This document shows, piece after piece, positions 15,975 to 27,700 of a DNA stretch of 32,648 bases. The notes beneath the pieces were generated by a model. It was given only the letters and a program-made list of their open reading frames with translations, was not told where the DNA came from and did not search any database. Source of the stretch: Verrucomicrobiales bacterium (GTDB lineage Bacteria; Verrucomicrobiota; Verrucomicrobiia; Limisphaerales; F1-80-MAGS106); NCBI GenBank assembly GCA_005805305.1, contig SYMW01000230.1, positions 1 through 32,648 on the forward strand, in the 5' to 3' direction. The position numbers and the translations under genes were made by a program. Numbering within the stretch: position 1 is the first letter of the stretch; every line of letters begins with the position of its first letter.

Positions 15975-17677
15975 CTTTTCCCCTTGCCGCGATAACCTGG
16001 GAGATGGGTCGGAAGAACCGATTTGGCTTTCTGCTGTTGGCTTTCTTGCTGTTGTTTTGTTTTGGCGCCAGCCAGCTTGCGGCGCACTTTGCCGAGTTTG
16101 AATCCAGCCTGTCGGAAGATTTACGCCGCCAAATATTGATGTCGACTGGTCCCCTGGATGATCTGGGGATTCTCGAAATGCACGCCCGCACGGAGAGTTG
16201 GCGGCATTTCGCGCTTGTTTCGGGCGGCTTTCTGCTTGGGGTATCAGTGCTTGTGTTGTTCGGTGTGTGCGCGTTCTGCGAATCGAGCCGAGGAGGCGGG
16301 TTCACCGGCATTCCGTCCCGGCTTTTCACTTTGCCGGTGAAGACTCTGCATCTGGTGGCGGTTCCGATCTTGGTGGGTATATTTTTGGTGGTGATTGTGG
16401 GACAGGCTTGGTCGACGCTGGTGTTTAAGCCCATCCTTCCAACTCATCTCCCGATACCGAAAGGATTTTTCCTGCTTTTGTTTGCTTCTTCGATGGTCGC
16501 TTTTCAAGCGCTTGTTTGGACTTTGCCAGCATTTCCCAGAATCCGAGCCACGTCGTTGATCACCCTGATCGCTCTGGTCGTGTTCACAGCCACGATTCCG
16601 TTCTCCGAGAATGAATGGAAGGACCTGGAATCGCCGCTGATGGTTGTTTGGGCCGTCATTCTGGCGGTGTCGCCACTGGCAGCCTGGATTGGAGTGTCCC
16701 GCGTGAGGAGGGGCGAATGGTGCGAATGGACTGTGCTCACTAGGGTAAAGGATGCGATTTCGAACTTCCTATCGAGCAAGCGTGATCTTCGGACGCCCGC
16801 CGCGGCTCAATTCTGGATGGAGCTCCGCCGCATCGGACCGATGGCCCTTGGCGGGTTGACGATTGTGTGTCTGATTATTTATGGACTAACGGCGTTCGCC
16901 TTGGGGACGGGACGAGAGCCCGCCAAGGAGACGGTTGAAGTTGCTTTCAGCGCGATCGTGACCTTTTATGTTTTCGTGTGGTCCCCCTTGGTCGGGGTGG
17001 GGGCTTGCGGGGATGGCGGTTCCCGTCGGCTTCGAATGAGTGCGTTTCAAGCGACGCAGCCCATGACCACGGGGGATTATGTCGCGGCCAAGCTAAAGGT
17101 GATGGCAACGGTTTGGTTTGTCGGCGCGTTGGTGTCGGTCTGCGCGGTTTTAGCTCTAGGGCTTCGATTAAGAGGCGGCGAAACCCTCTTGAGCTGGTTT
17201 CAGGGGCTCGAGGGCATCGCTCCGGTCACGATTGCCGCCTGGTTTTACTCAATTCATGTTCTTTTGGGGTTGTTCCCCCTGTGGCTGGCAGGCCGTGTTC
17301 AGGGATCGACCTGGGCATTCGTGGGTGTGCTTTTGGCCTATGGTTTGGTGGGTCATTTGATTGCCTTGTTTGAGCGGTCGCCAAGTCTCCAAAGCCAGGC
17401 TCTTGCGTGGATCGTTGCCGCCACCGCTCTAAAACTCGGCATCGCGGCGTTGGCGTTTCGAGAAAACCTCAGACGACGGCTGATGGGGAGGCGTTTTGTG
17501 TGGGCCGTAGTGGGAGTGTGGACTCTAGGCACCTGCGTCTCGATTCGAATCATGTCCGTGCTTGCCGAGCAGGCGGGGTGGAACGAGGGGCTCGCGCTGG
17601 CGGGCGCCGTGCTCCTTTTTCCTTTGGCCCGAATCGCGCTCGCGCCTTTGGCGGCCGACCTCAATCGGCATCGTTGA
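15971..17677 (+). CDS. ABC-2 type exporter permease
   Basis: A 568-residue integral membrane protein with about 14 predicted hydrophobic helices, the first at FGFLLLAFLLLFCFGASQL (residues 18-36) and the last at GLALAGAVLLFPLARIAL. The length suggests two fused six- or seven-helix halves. No catalytic motif is seen. Its start codon overlaps the ATPase stop (ATGA), indicating translational coupling and a transporter complex in the inner membrane. YtrA-linked transporters are often induced by cell-envelope stress or antibiotics, which would suggest envelope export, but the substrate cannot be read from sequence. Confidence 0.85.
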   Translation: MTFPLAAITWEMGRKNRFGFLLLAFLLLFCFGASQLAAHFAEFESSLSEDLRRQILMSTGPLDDLGILEMHARTESWRHFALVSGGFLLGVSVLVLFGVCAFCESSRGGGFTGIPSRLFTLPVKTLHLVAVPILVGIFLVVIVGQAWSTLVFKPILPTHLPIPKGFFLLLFASSMVAFQALVWTLPAFPRIRATSLITLIALVVFTATIPFSENEWKDLESPLMVVWAVILAVSPLAAWIGVSRVRRGEWCEWTVLTRVKDAISNFLSSKRDLRTPAAAQFWMELRRIGPMALGGLTIVCLIIYGLTAFALGTGREPAKETVEVAFSAIVTFYVFVWSPLVGVGACGDGGSRRLRMSAFQATQPMTTGDYVAAKLKVMATVWFVGALVSVCAVLALGLRLRGGETLLSWFQGLEGIAPVTIAAWFYSIHVLLGLFPLWLAGRVQGSTWAFVGVLLAYGLVGHLIALFERSPSLQSQALAWIVAATALKLGIAALAFRENLRRRLMGRRFVWAVVGVWTLGTCVSIRIMSVLAEQAGWNEGLALAGAVLLFPLARIALAPLAADLNRHR

Positions 17678-17804
17678 CGCCCAGGCCCTAAAGTCCATGC
17701 GGGCGGGGCTGGTCTCCCGAGATGTGATCCACGCCATCCCGGTGGTTTCCCCAACTCCTCCTTCAAAATTGAATGGTCTCGGCCCAATAATTGCTTAGGG
17801 TTTG

Positions 17805-20800
17805 ATGAGCGGCATGACTTTTCAACGCAACTACAAGGCGGGCCTTGGACTGGCTGTTTTGCTCGCCTTGTTCATCGGCGTCCGTTCGAGCGGAGGCGGA
17901 GTGGGGCTCCAGGCGGGGGTTTTGATTACGGAGATCCATTACAAACCCGCGCTCAAGACGGATCGGACCGAGTTTCTGGAGCTTTATAACACGGATTCGA
18001 AAGCGGTCTCGATCTCCGGATGGCGATTGGATGGGGGAGTCGATTACTTGTTTCCGGCCGGGACTGTTATTGCAGCGGGGGGCTATCTAGTGGTTGGGGA
18101 AAATCCGGACGTTTTGATGACTCGCTTCGGGGTCAGCGCATTGGGGCCTTTCCAAGGCCGGCTCTCCCGGCAAGGGGAGCGTATCATACTTAAAGACGCG
18201 GCGGGAACCGTGATGGATGAAGTCGATTACAAAGGGGGATTTCCCTGGCCGACGCTCACAGGCGAACGGGATCAGTCGATTGAACTTGTGCATACCGATT
18301 TTGGCAATGATTTGGGGGCTCACTGGCGTCCCTCGCTGGCGGCCGCAAGCCAAGCTGGGACCACCGCGATCGCGAACGGGGGTGTGTGGTCGATGTTCAA
18401 GGGGACAGCCAGCGCGGAGGCATTCGGGAGGGATTGGCGTTTGCCAACGTTCAACGACGCCACTTGGACCAAGGCAAAATTGCCGGCGGGTTATGGAGAG
18501 GATTTTGTGGCGACCCAGCTCAACGACATGCGGTCGGGCTACACCTCAGTATTGCTTCGGAACACATTTGAGGTGGAGGATCCCGGCAAGATTTCAGGAG
18601 TCGCGCTAAGGGCGCAGTATGATGATGGGCTTAAGATTTGGATCAATGGAATTGCCGTCGGCAGCGCGAACATGCCCGAAGGAGAAGTGGGATTGAACGG
18701 GACCGCGGTGTCGGCCTTGGAGGATGCGGCTTTCAAGGAAATCCCGTTGTTGGCGCCTGTGCAGGCGCTTCGGAAAGGAATCAATGTGATAGCCGTGCAG
18801 GGTTTTAATTCCAGCCTGGGGGCGAGCAGCGATTTCTTTGTGGATGTGACGCTGACCCTTCAACCCAGGGACGGCGCGGGTGGTGGCATCGGCCCCACTC
18901 CGGGCCGGCAGAATTCCGTGCATTCGGCGAAGATTCTTCCAGCGATCCGGCAAGTGATGCACCAGCCGGAGCAACCTGCCGCCGGTGAAAAAGTGGTCAT
19001 TACCGCCAAAATCACGGATCCAACCGGAATTGGAAGCGTGGAGTTCAGCTATCAAACCGTGGATCCGGGGGCTTACGTGGAACTCAACGACGCGGCGTAT
19101 CAGACGTCCTGGGCCGCATTGGCCATGAACGACTCTGGGCTTGACGGGGATGCGGCGTCGGGAGATTCGATTTACACCGTCACATTGAGCGCCGACACAC
19201 AGATGCATCGGCGTCTCGTGCGATACCGAATTCTTGCAAAAAACATGGGAGGCGGGCAGGTCGTGGCGCCATTTCCTGAGGATCCCCAGCACAACTTCGC
19301 TTATTTTGTCTATAACGGCGTGCCCTCGTGGACTGGTGCCGTGATTCCCTCTGGCGGCTTCCCGCCCGTGACATATGGCACGAACGTGATGCGGCGATTG
19401 CCGGTTTACCATTTGATTTCCAAGAAGGATTCCGTCGAGACCGCGACGTGGAGAGAGAAGTATGGGGGCGATCTCTACAAGTGGTGGGGAACGCTGGTTT
19501 ACGACGGTGTGGTTTACGACCACATCCGATATCGTGCGCGAGGGGGGGTCTGGCGGTACGCGATGGGGAAGAACATGTGGAAGTTCGACTTCAACGCCGG
19601 CCACGATTTCCAGGGGCGCGATAATTTCGGCGAAAAGCACCCGACGAAATGGACCAAGTTGAATCTGGGGGCCTGCATTCAGCAGGGCGACTATTTCCAT
19701 CGTGGCGAGCATGGAATGTTTGAGTCAGTGGGGTTCCGATTGTTTCAATTGGCCGGCGTGGAAGCTCCGGAGACGACCTTTGTTCAATTCCGGATCATTG
19801 ATGGAGCAGCCGAGTCGAGCGCCACGAGCCAATATGAAGGTGATTTCTGGGGATTGTACCTGGCCATTGAACAGGAGGATGGCCGTTTTTTGGAGGAGCA
19901 TGGCCTGCCCGACGGAAACCTCTACAAAATGGAGGGAGGCACTGGGGAACTCAATAATTTGGGCCGTTCAGGTCCTTCGAACAAATCGGATCTGACGGAA
20001 TTCATGTCGACCTACCGAAGCGCGAATGTGCCGGACGCCTGGTGGCGCGCCCACTTTGATCTTGGGAAGTATTACAATTATCGGGCTATCCTTGAGGCGA
20101 TTCATCATTACGACATCGATGAGGGGGCGGGGAAGAACTACTTCTATTACAAGAACCCGGAGACAGGGTTGTGGTCGGTGCACCCATGGGACCTGGATCT
20201 CACGTGGTCCGACAACATGTACGGGGGTGGTCAGGAAGCCTTCAAGAACCGAGTGCTCAGCTCGAGCCGCGTGGCCTTTCTCATGGAGTACAGGAACCGG
20301 GTGAGGGAGTTGCGGGATTTGTTGTTCAACGCGGATGAGACCGGCAAGCTCATCGACGAGCATGCGGCGATGATCCGGGATCCAAGCGGCGGGCCTTCGT
20401 TCATCGACGCGGACCGGGCTCAATGGGATTTCAATCCGGTCATGCGAAACACGTCGATTGTGAATGCTTCCAAAGCGGGGCAGGGCCGCTACTACCAAGC
20501 CGGGGTTGGCGGATACACGTTCGACGGGATGATCAGGAAGATGAAAGCCTACGTGGCGACGCGCGGCGCGCTGTTGGATTCACAGGCGCGAGATACGGGG
20601 ATTCCGAATCGCCCGGTTTTGACGGCGCGGGGCTCGACGAATTTTCCCATCAACAACATTGTCGTGGAATCCTCCTCCTATTCGGGGAGCGCGGCATTTG
20701 CCGCGATGGCTTGGAGGCTCGCGGAGATCAGCGGCAATAACAGCCCGCCATTCGACCCACGCAACCCGCGGCATTACGAGATCCAGCCGGTGTGGGAAAG

Positions 20801-21701
20801 CCTTGTTCAAACAAACCAGGCGCTCGTCATTCAAGTGCCTCCATCATCACTCAAAGTGGGGCGTCTGTACCGTGTCAGGGTGAAGATGAAAGACGTGACT
20901 GGAAGATGGAGCCACTGGTCCGCACCCTTGGAATTCACCGCAGGGGAACCGGAGTTCGTCGATGAACTCGCCGCCTCGCTGAGAATCTCGGAGGTGCACT
21001 ACCACGACGCGGCTTCCGAGTCCTTCGACTTTGTGGAGCTTCGGAACATCAGCGCCACCCTCACGCTGGATCTCAACGGGGTCAAGTTGACGGGGGGGAT
21101 CGAATTGGATTTGGAGGGCCGCCTGCCGCCGGGCGCTTATTTGGTGGCCGCCAATACGGCGCCAGAGGTCTTCAGGTCGCGGTATGGGTTGGATTCCGCT
21201 GATCGTGTGGTCGGGCCATTTTCGGGCAAGCTGAGTGATGGAGGAGAGACGGTGCGAGTGCGCGCCGCGGCCGGCGGCTTGGTCATCGACGAAGTGGCTT
21301 ATGACGACGGCCCGCCCTGGCCTGAGCAAGCGGACGGGCGCGGATCGTCCTTGCATAGGATTGGTTTTCTGGGGGACGGAAACCAGCCCGCGGTTTGGAC
21401 CGCGGCCACGCCTTCCCCTGGAGTTGGGGTTGGATCTGGAGGTGGGAGTGGAGATCCCCTTCGATTGAGCATTGGATTGACGTCAGGACGCGAGGTGCTC
21501 ATACAGTGGCTTGGGTTGCCTGGCAGAGGATACTCAGTCCTCTCGCGGGAGACGCTCACTTCCGCTCGTTCGACGTGGATGAAACTCTTGGACGTAGACG
21601 CGGCTCCTGGTCCGGGCGCCGTTAATCTGTCGGCGCGAGACGTTCTCCGTGATTCTGCCAGTGAGAAGTATTATCAAGTTGTCAGTCCCAAGGTGCCCTG
21701 A
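17805..21701 (+). CDS. Giant secreted lamin-tail / CotH-kinase protein (1298 aa)
   Basis: Signal peptide or anchor at residues ~10-30 (GLGLAVLLALFIGV). Domains in order: lamin-tail domain (LTD) ~38-178 (ITEIHYKP, EFLELYNT, ISGWRLDGG); a beta-galactosidase-like jelly roll ~193-353; an Ig-like domain ~378-490; a CotH-type kinase domain ~530-925 with YLAIEQEDGRFL, GNLYKMEGG, DIDEGAGKNYFYY and HPWDLDLTW; an Fn3-like segment ~940-1047; a second LTD ~1055-1205; and a ~80-residue C-terminal module ending EKYYQVVSPKVP. CotH domains are atypical kinases, shown in spore-forming bacteria to phosphorylate coat proteins; Asp770 and the WDLD aspartates are the likely metal/catalytic residues. I chose the ATG at 17805 (AGGG 4 bp upstream) over a TTG at 17802. 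Very probably cotranscribed with the next gene. Confidence 0.88.
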   Translation: MSGMTFQRNYKAGLGLAVLLALFIGVRSSGGGVGLQAGVLITEIHYKPALKTDRTEFLELYNTDSKAVSISGWRLDGGVDYLFPAGTVIAAGGYLVVGENPDVLMTRFGVSALGPFQGRLSRQGERIILKDAAGTVMDEVDYKGGFPWPTLTGERDQSIELVHTDFGNDLGAHWRPSLAAASQAGTTAIANGGVWSMFKGTASAEAFGRDWRLPTFNDATWTKAKLPAGYGEDFVATQLNDMRSGYTSVLLRNTFEVEDPGKISGVALRAQYDDGLKIWINGIAVGSANMPEGEVGLNGTAVSALEDAAFKEIPLLAPVQALRKGINVIAVQGFNSSLGASSDFFVDVTLTLQPRDGAGGGIGPTPGRQNSVHSAKILPAIRQVMHQPEQPAAGEKVVITAKITDPTGIGSVEFSYQTVDPGAYVELNDAAYQTSWAALAMNDSGLDGDAASGDSIYTVTLSADTQMHRRLVRYRILAKNMGGGQVVAPFPEDPQHNFAYFVYNGVPSWTGAVIPSGGFPPVTYGTNVMRRLPVYHLISKKDSVETATWREKYGGDLYKWWGTLVYDGVVYDHIRYRARGGVWRYAMGKNMWKFDFNAGHDFQGRDNFGEKHPTKWTKLNLGACIQQGDYFHRGEHGMFESVGFRLFQLAGVEAPETTFVQFRIIDGAAESSATSQYEGDFWGLYLAIEQEDGRFLEEHGLPDGNLYKMEGGTGELNNLGRSGPSNKSDLTEFMSTYRSANVPDAWWRAHFDLGKYYNYRAILEAIHHYDIDEGAGKNYFYYKNPETGLWSVHPWDLDLTWSDNMYGGGQEAFKNRVLSSSRVAFLMEYRNRVRELRDLLFNADETGKLIDEHAAMIRDPSGGPSFIDADRAQWDFNPVMRNTSIVNASKAGQGRYYQAGVGGYTFDGMIRKMKAYVATRGALLDSQARDTGIPNRPVLTARGSTNFPINNIVVESSSYSGSAAFAAMAWRLAEISGNNSPPFDPRNPRHYEIQPVWESLVQTNQALVIQVPPSSLKVGRLYRVRVKMKDVTGRWSHWSAPLEFTAGEPEFVDELAASLRISEVHYHDAASESFDFVELRNISATLTLDLNGVKLTGGIELDLEGRLPPGAYLVAANTAPEVFRSRYGLDSADRVVGPFSGKLSDGGETVRVRAAAGGLVIDEVAYDDGPPWPEQADGRGSSLHRIGFLGDGNQPAVWTAATPSPGVGVGSGGGSGDPLRLSIGLTSGREVLIQWLGLPGRGYSVLSRETLTSARSTWMKLLDVDAAPGPGAVNLSARDVLRDSASEKYYQVVSPKVP

Positions 21702-21709
21702 ATTTGTTT

Positions 21710-24700
21710 ATGATTAGAATGTTATTGATGGCCGCTAATTGGATTGGAGCCTTTCTATTACTTGGCGCGACGCAAAGTGTCCGGGCGGCGGAGTTGGTTT
21801 CGCCTCAATCGAGCTGGCGTTATTTCAAGGGAAAAACCGAGGCATCGGCGCCTGACAAGGCGGCTTGGAGGTCTCCATCCTTCAACGACAACGCTTGGCT
21901 CACCGGCTCGGCCCCGTTTTATTTTGGGGAGAACTTGGGGGGAGGCACGGTTCTCACCGACATGGCGAACTCGTACACAACCTTGTTCTTGAGGAAAAAA
22001 TTTGTGGTCGCCAACGCGGCGGATGTGGCGTCTCTGGAATTTTCGGCGATGTGCGACGATGGTTTCATTGCCTGGCTCAACGGCATTAGGATCGCGAGTT
22101 TGTCGCCGCCGGCGGGTGAACCCGCCTACAACTCAGTCGCCACGGCGAACGTGGCGGAGCCCGTTCGGATGACCGAGTACCTGCCCGCGCCCTTGGCGTC
22201 GATCCTCGTGCAAGGCGAGAATGTGCTGGCGATTCAAGTGTTCAATGTTGGGCTGACCAGCAGCGACATCGTGATCGACGCCCAATTGAACGCGGTGGAA
22301 CGAGAGCAAGTGCCGCCGGTGGTGATCAGTGTGGAGCCATCCCCTGGCGTGGTGTCTTCGTTGAACTCGGTGACCATTGAATTTTCGGAGCCGGTCGGCG
22401 GCGTGGACGCGCTTGATTTTTTCGTGAACAGCATCCCCGCGTCCGCGGTCACGGGGGGCGGGCGGTCTTACACCTTCACTTTTGTTCAACCGCCGAAGGG
22501 CGTGGTTCAGTGTTCGTGGAATCCGGCGCATGGCATCACGGATCTCGCGACCCCCCCGAATTCATTCAAAGCGGACGCGGCTGGCTCTGTGTGGACCTAT
22601 GAGATGGCGGACCCGAACGCGCCGTTGCTGAGTTTAAGCCGGCCGTCCGCCGCGGTGACGGTGAGGCAGTTGAGCGAAGTGGAGGTCCTATTCAACGAGG
22701 CCGTTTTTGGCATCAGGGCCGCCGATCTCGAAATTAATGGAAAAGCCGCCTCTGAATTGAGCGGAGCGGGGGCGGGACCCTATCTGTTCCGATTCTCGAC
22801 CCCATCGGTTGGGAACGTGAGATTCTCCTGGGCGGCCAATCAGCAGATCCGCGATGAGGCGGGAAATCAATTCCAGGGATCGCCATGGAACTGCACTTAC
22901 GATCCCGGGGTGCCGCTGCCTGATTTGGTGATCACGGAGTTCATGGAGGAGAATGGAACCGTGCTCAAGGACGAGGAGTCGGACACGCCCGACTGGATCG
23001 AGATATACAATCGTGGAGAAAGCACGATCTCGCTCGGGGGTTGGAGCCTGACCGATGACCACGAGGAACCTGGGAAGTGGATTTTTCCAGCCGTGAGCCT
23101 GGCTGCGAAACGCTATTTGCTGGTCTTCGCTTCCGCGAAGGACCGGGCGTCTGCGGCGCCCAACGCGAAGCTGCACACGAATTTCAAGATTGGGCACGGG
23201 GACCCTATCGCGCTCTACAGCCCAGATTCTCCAAGACGTCTCGTGAGTTATGTGGATTCCAAGCGTCCCGATCAGCGTCCGGATTATTCGTATGGGCGGG
23301 ATCCAGAAGGTCATTGGCGATTTTACAACCGGGGAACGCCAGGAACTCAGAACCCGCCCAGTGTGATCGATGAATCCGTGGAGCCGGTCCATTTCAGCGT
23401 GAAGCGCGGCTACTTCAACACCCCCTTCTCCCTGTCGCTGTCCACTGGGACGAAAGGCGCCGAGATTTGGTACACGACGAACGGGAGTTTGCCGTCCAAG
23501 ACCAACGGGGTGTTGTACACGGAGCCGATTCAGATCAACACCACGCGAGTCATTCGAGCTGCCGGGTTCGGGGAGAACATGCTGGTTTCCCCCGTGGCCA
23601 CGCACACGTATCTCTTCGGGCTGCCGGCGAATCGGCGCGCCATTCCCGCCATGTCCATCACGACGGCGACCAACAATCTTTACGGCCCGACCGGGATCAT
23701 GGAGTCCAGTCCCAGGAACACGACCAAGCATGGCCTGGCTTGGGAGCGTCCGGTCTCGGTTGAGTATCTCCGGCCCGACGGAGAGGAAGGTTTCGCGGTG
23801 GAGGCCGGACTGCGGGTGCAGGGCGGGGCTTACATCAGGGGTTTGTATAACTACAGGCAATCCTCTCCGCCGCAGGGGAAGTATTCGTTTCGCCTCTATT
23901 TTCGGGGCGATTACGGTCTCGGCCGGCTTGAATACCCCTTGATTCCGGATATTTCCGTCACCTCGTTTGACGGGATCGTGTTGAGGGCTGGAATGAATGA
24001 TCCCACGAATCCATTTGTTGTCGACGAGCTGGTGAGGCGGCTGCATGGGGATACGGGCAACCCAGCGAGTCATGGCACCTATGTGCATCTCTTCCTGAAT
24101 GGGCAGTACAAGGGTTATTACAATCCGACGGAACGTATCGACGCCGAGTTTCTAAAAACCTGGCATGGGGGTAATGGCAAGTGGGACTTGATTGCGCAGG
24201 GGGGCGAAGTGCGCGAGGGAGATGCGACGGCTTGGAATTCGATGAGAACCATGATCAATGGTGGGAAGGGGCCGGCGGATCCGGCGACTTACGCGGAGAT
24301 TTCGAAGCGGTTGGACCTGGAGAACTTCGTGGATTATTTGCTCGCAAACATCTATGCCGGCACGGGCGACTGGCCCCACAACAATTGGCGGGCCGCCAGG
24401 GAGCGTGTGACGGGAGGAAAGTATCGCTTTTACATTTGGGACGCGGAGTGGGCGTTCGAAAATCAAGGCCGGTCCGTCAACAACAACACGTTGACCGCGG
24501 AGTTGGGCGGCGATTCCGAGATCGCGCAATTTTATCGGCGGTTGAAATTAAACGCCGAGTTTCGACAACTCTTTGCGGATCGGGTTCACAAGCATTTTTT
24601 CAATGGGGGGGCTTTGACCGACGCGCGCGTCAAGGCCCGCTCCGACGAACAGAGAACGTTGATGGCATCCACGATCTCAGGGTTTAGGAATCCCGTGTCC

Positions 24701-27700
24701 ACCGGCTGGCTGGCCAATCGCCGGAAGAACATCATGAACCACATGAACTCGGCGAAACTATTGATGTCCTCGAACGCGCCGGTTTTCAGCCAGTTCGGGG
24801 GCCGAGTGGGCGCCGGGTATTCGCTGGTGATGACGAACTTGGAGGGAACGATCTATTTTACAAAGGACGGCACGGACCCCCGCGCGCCTGGATTGGCGAC
24901 CGTTGCCAGCAACGCGATTCCTTACATTCGAGCGGCTCCTCCAGTCTTGACGGAAACCGTCCTGATCAAGGCCAGGGCCCAAGCCGGAACGAATTGGAGC
25001 GCCCTAGTCGAAGCCGCTTTTCAAGTCGAAGAGTTGGCTGTTCCCATTCGCATCAGCGAAATCTTGTATAATCCTCCTGGGGGCGACGCCTATGAGTTTG
25101 TGGAATTGGCTAATTTCGGGAACACCCCTGCGCCGCTCGCAGGATTGAATTTCGGGGGCATCGACTACCGGTTCTCCGAGACCGCGGGGTCGCTCGCGCC
25201 CAAGGCCCGGCTCGTCTTGAGTTCATCGCTGAACCCAGTTTTGTTTGCGCAGCGTTATCCCGGAGTGGCCGTGTTCGACCGATTTGGGGGATCTTTGTCA
25301 AACGGAGGCGAGAAACTATCGCTGAAAGACAGGAACGGGAACATCTTGAGCTCGGTCGACTACAAAGACGGCGCTGGCTGGCCGACGGGCGCGGACGGGG
25401 GAGGGTATTCACTGGAGTTGGTCCATGAAAGTGGCGATCCGAACGATCCCAATAGCTGGCAAGCCGGCGCTCGAGTCGGCGGGAGCCCGGGAGCGGTTCA
25501 TGTGCCCAGCACGACCGGCGCGATCGTTCTGAACGAGCTCTTGGCCGACAACGTTTCCGGCATCGACAACGCGGGGGCCCGATCCGATTGGGTGGAATTA
25601 AGAAACTTAACGGCGGCGAGCGTGGATTTGACCGGATGGAGTCTCTCGGACGGGACCAACCCGCGCAAATTTGTCTTCCCCACTGGAGCCAGAATTGGAG
25701 CCAATGCTTTTTTGATTGTTTGGTGCGATAGCAATGTGACCGCTCCCGGGCTCCACGCGGGGTTCGGATTGAATAGAGAGGGAGACACGATTTCCCTGTA
25801 CGACTCGAAAACCAACCATGTGGATGGTTTGAGGTTCGGGCCTCAGATCGCCGATGTTTCACTCGGGCGCGAGAATTCCGCCGAGGGCGGATGGGTGATC
25901 TGCGAACCCTCTCCAGGCGGCCCCAACGAACCCGCCCGCGGCGCCGAACACAGCCGGTTGGTGGTGAATGAGTTTTTGGCGAACACCATCACCGGCGAAG
26001 CTGATTGGATCGAGCTTCACAACGGGGATGCCCAATTGCCTGTGGATTTGTTTGGCATCTACCTGGGCACGAGCAATGCGACCCACCGTCTCTTGAGCCA
26101 CATCGTGGTTCCTCCCTCGGGGTATATCCAACTGTTCGCGGACGAAGGCAGCGGATCCACGAATCTTGATTTTAAGCTGCCGGCGGCGGGAGGTGCGATC
26201 AGGCTCCATGATTCGAAGGGCGCTTTGGTTTCGAGCACTACTTATGGACCGCAATTGGAGGGTGTGTCAGAGGGCCGGTTTCCCGACGCGGACGGTCCTT
26301 TCCAGCGGTTCTCTTCCAGCGCGAGCCCGGGAGCCAAGAACCACCTTGGGGTCTATGACGGCCCCTTCATCAACGAGGTGTTGGCGTGGCCGGAGGTGTT
26401 CAAGCTGTCGGATCAAGGCCTCGTGGCATGGATCGAACTGCACAATCCTAAATCGACGCCCTTCGACTTGAGCGGAATGAGCGTCAGCGCGGACGAAAAA
26501 GTCCCAGGCCAATGGGTGTTTCCCTCGGGTTCATCGATCAAATCTGGCGGGTATTTGATTCTTCGGTTCGATCCCGGGGCGGCCAAGTCCACGAAGACGG
26601 AAGATTCACCCAATGTGGGCCGCGGATTGTCCGCGGCGGGAGGGGGCGTGTTCCTGTTCAATGCGGCAAATCAGTTGGTGGACTCGGTGAATTACGGATT
26701 CCAAGCCCCGGATCTCACGATTGGCAAGGCGAATGGGGTCTGGAGCCTGACCTCCAAACCGACCCCCGGCGCGGCCAACGCTTCTCCATCGGCTTTAGGT
26801 GATGTTTCGAAGCTGCGATTGAATGAGTGGATGGCCGCCCCGTTGCAGGGCTCTGACTGGGTGGAACTTTACAATTCGGACCACTTGCCCTTGAACTTGG
26901 AAGGCCTTGGGATTTCCGACAATCCTTCGATGGCGGGCCAGACGAACCACATCGTCGGGCCCTTGAGTTTTATCGCCGCCAACGGCTGGGTTCGGTTCGA
27001 AGCCGACGGGAGTGCCAACCTGGGTCCCAATCATCTGCCGTTCAGCTTGGACGATCGAGGGGAGACCCTGCGAATCTATGGACGATCCCAACAAATCATC
27101 GATTCCTTGGATTTCACGACCCAAGCGCCGGGAGTGTCCCAGGGCCGATTGCCGGACGGCGGTGGATCGTTTTTATCGTTTCACGGGAGTGCTAGTCCGG
27201 GGGAAGCGAATTACGCATTGCCACCTGGTCTCGTGGTCAATGAGTTGCTGGCTCACACCGACCCTCCCCTGGAGGACGCGTTGGAACTTCTGAATTTAGG
27301 ACCGGCTTCGTTAGACATCAGCGGCTGGTTCTTGAGCAATGCCCCGAAGAATTTTAGGAAATATCGCATCCCGAACGGTACGGTGCTGGCGCCAGGCGCA
27401 TTCTTGGTCATTTACGAATCCCAATTCAACCTGGGAACGGATTCCGAAAACGATTTCACATTCAACTCCGCGCACGGGGATGAGGCGATTCTGTCGTCCG
27501 CGGACGCGAATGGGAACTTCACGGGGTTTAGGCTTCGCCAGCCGTTTGGTTCTTCAGAGAACGCCGTCTCCTTCGGCCGCCACGCGACGTCCGCGGGGAT
27601 TGAATTCGTGGCCATGGATAGGATTTCGTTCGGAGTGGATAATCCGGCGTCATTGAGCCAGTTCCGTACGGGTCGCGGCGCCGCCAATGGCCGTCCCAAA

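Noticed and set aside
22688-24088. Minus-strand open frame of 466 codons inside the 2314-residue gene
   Set aside because: It is antisense to recognisable Ig-like, LTD and CotH domains, and its translation shows no domain.
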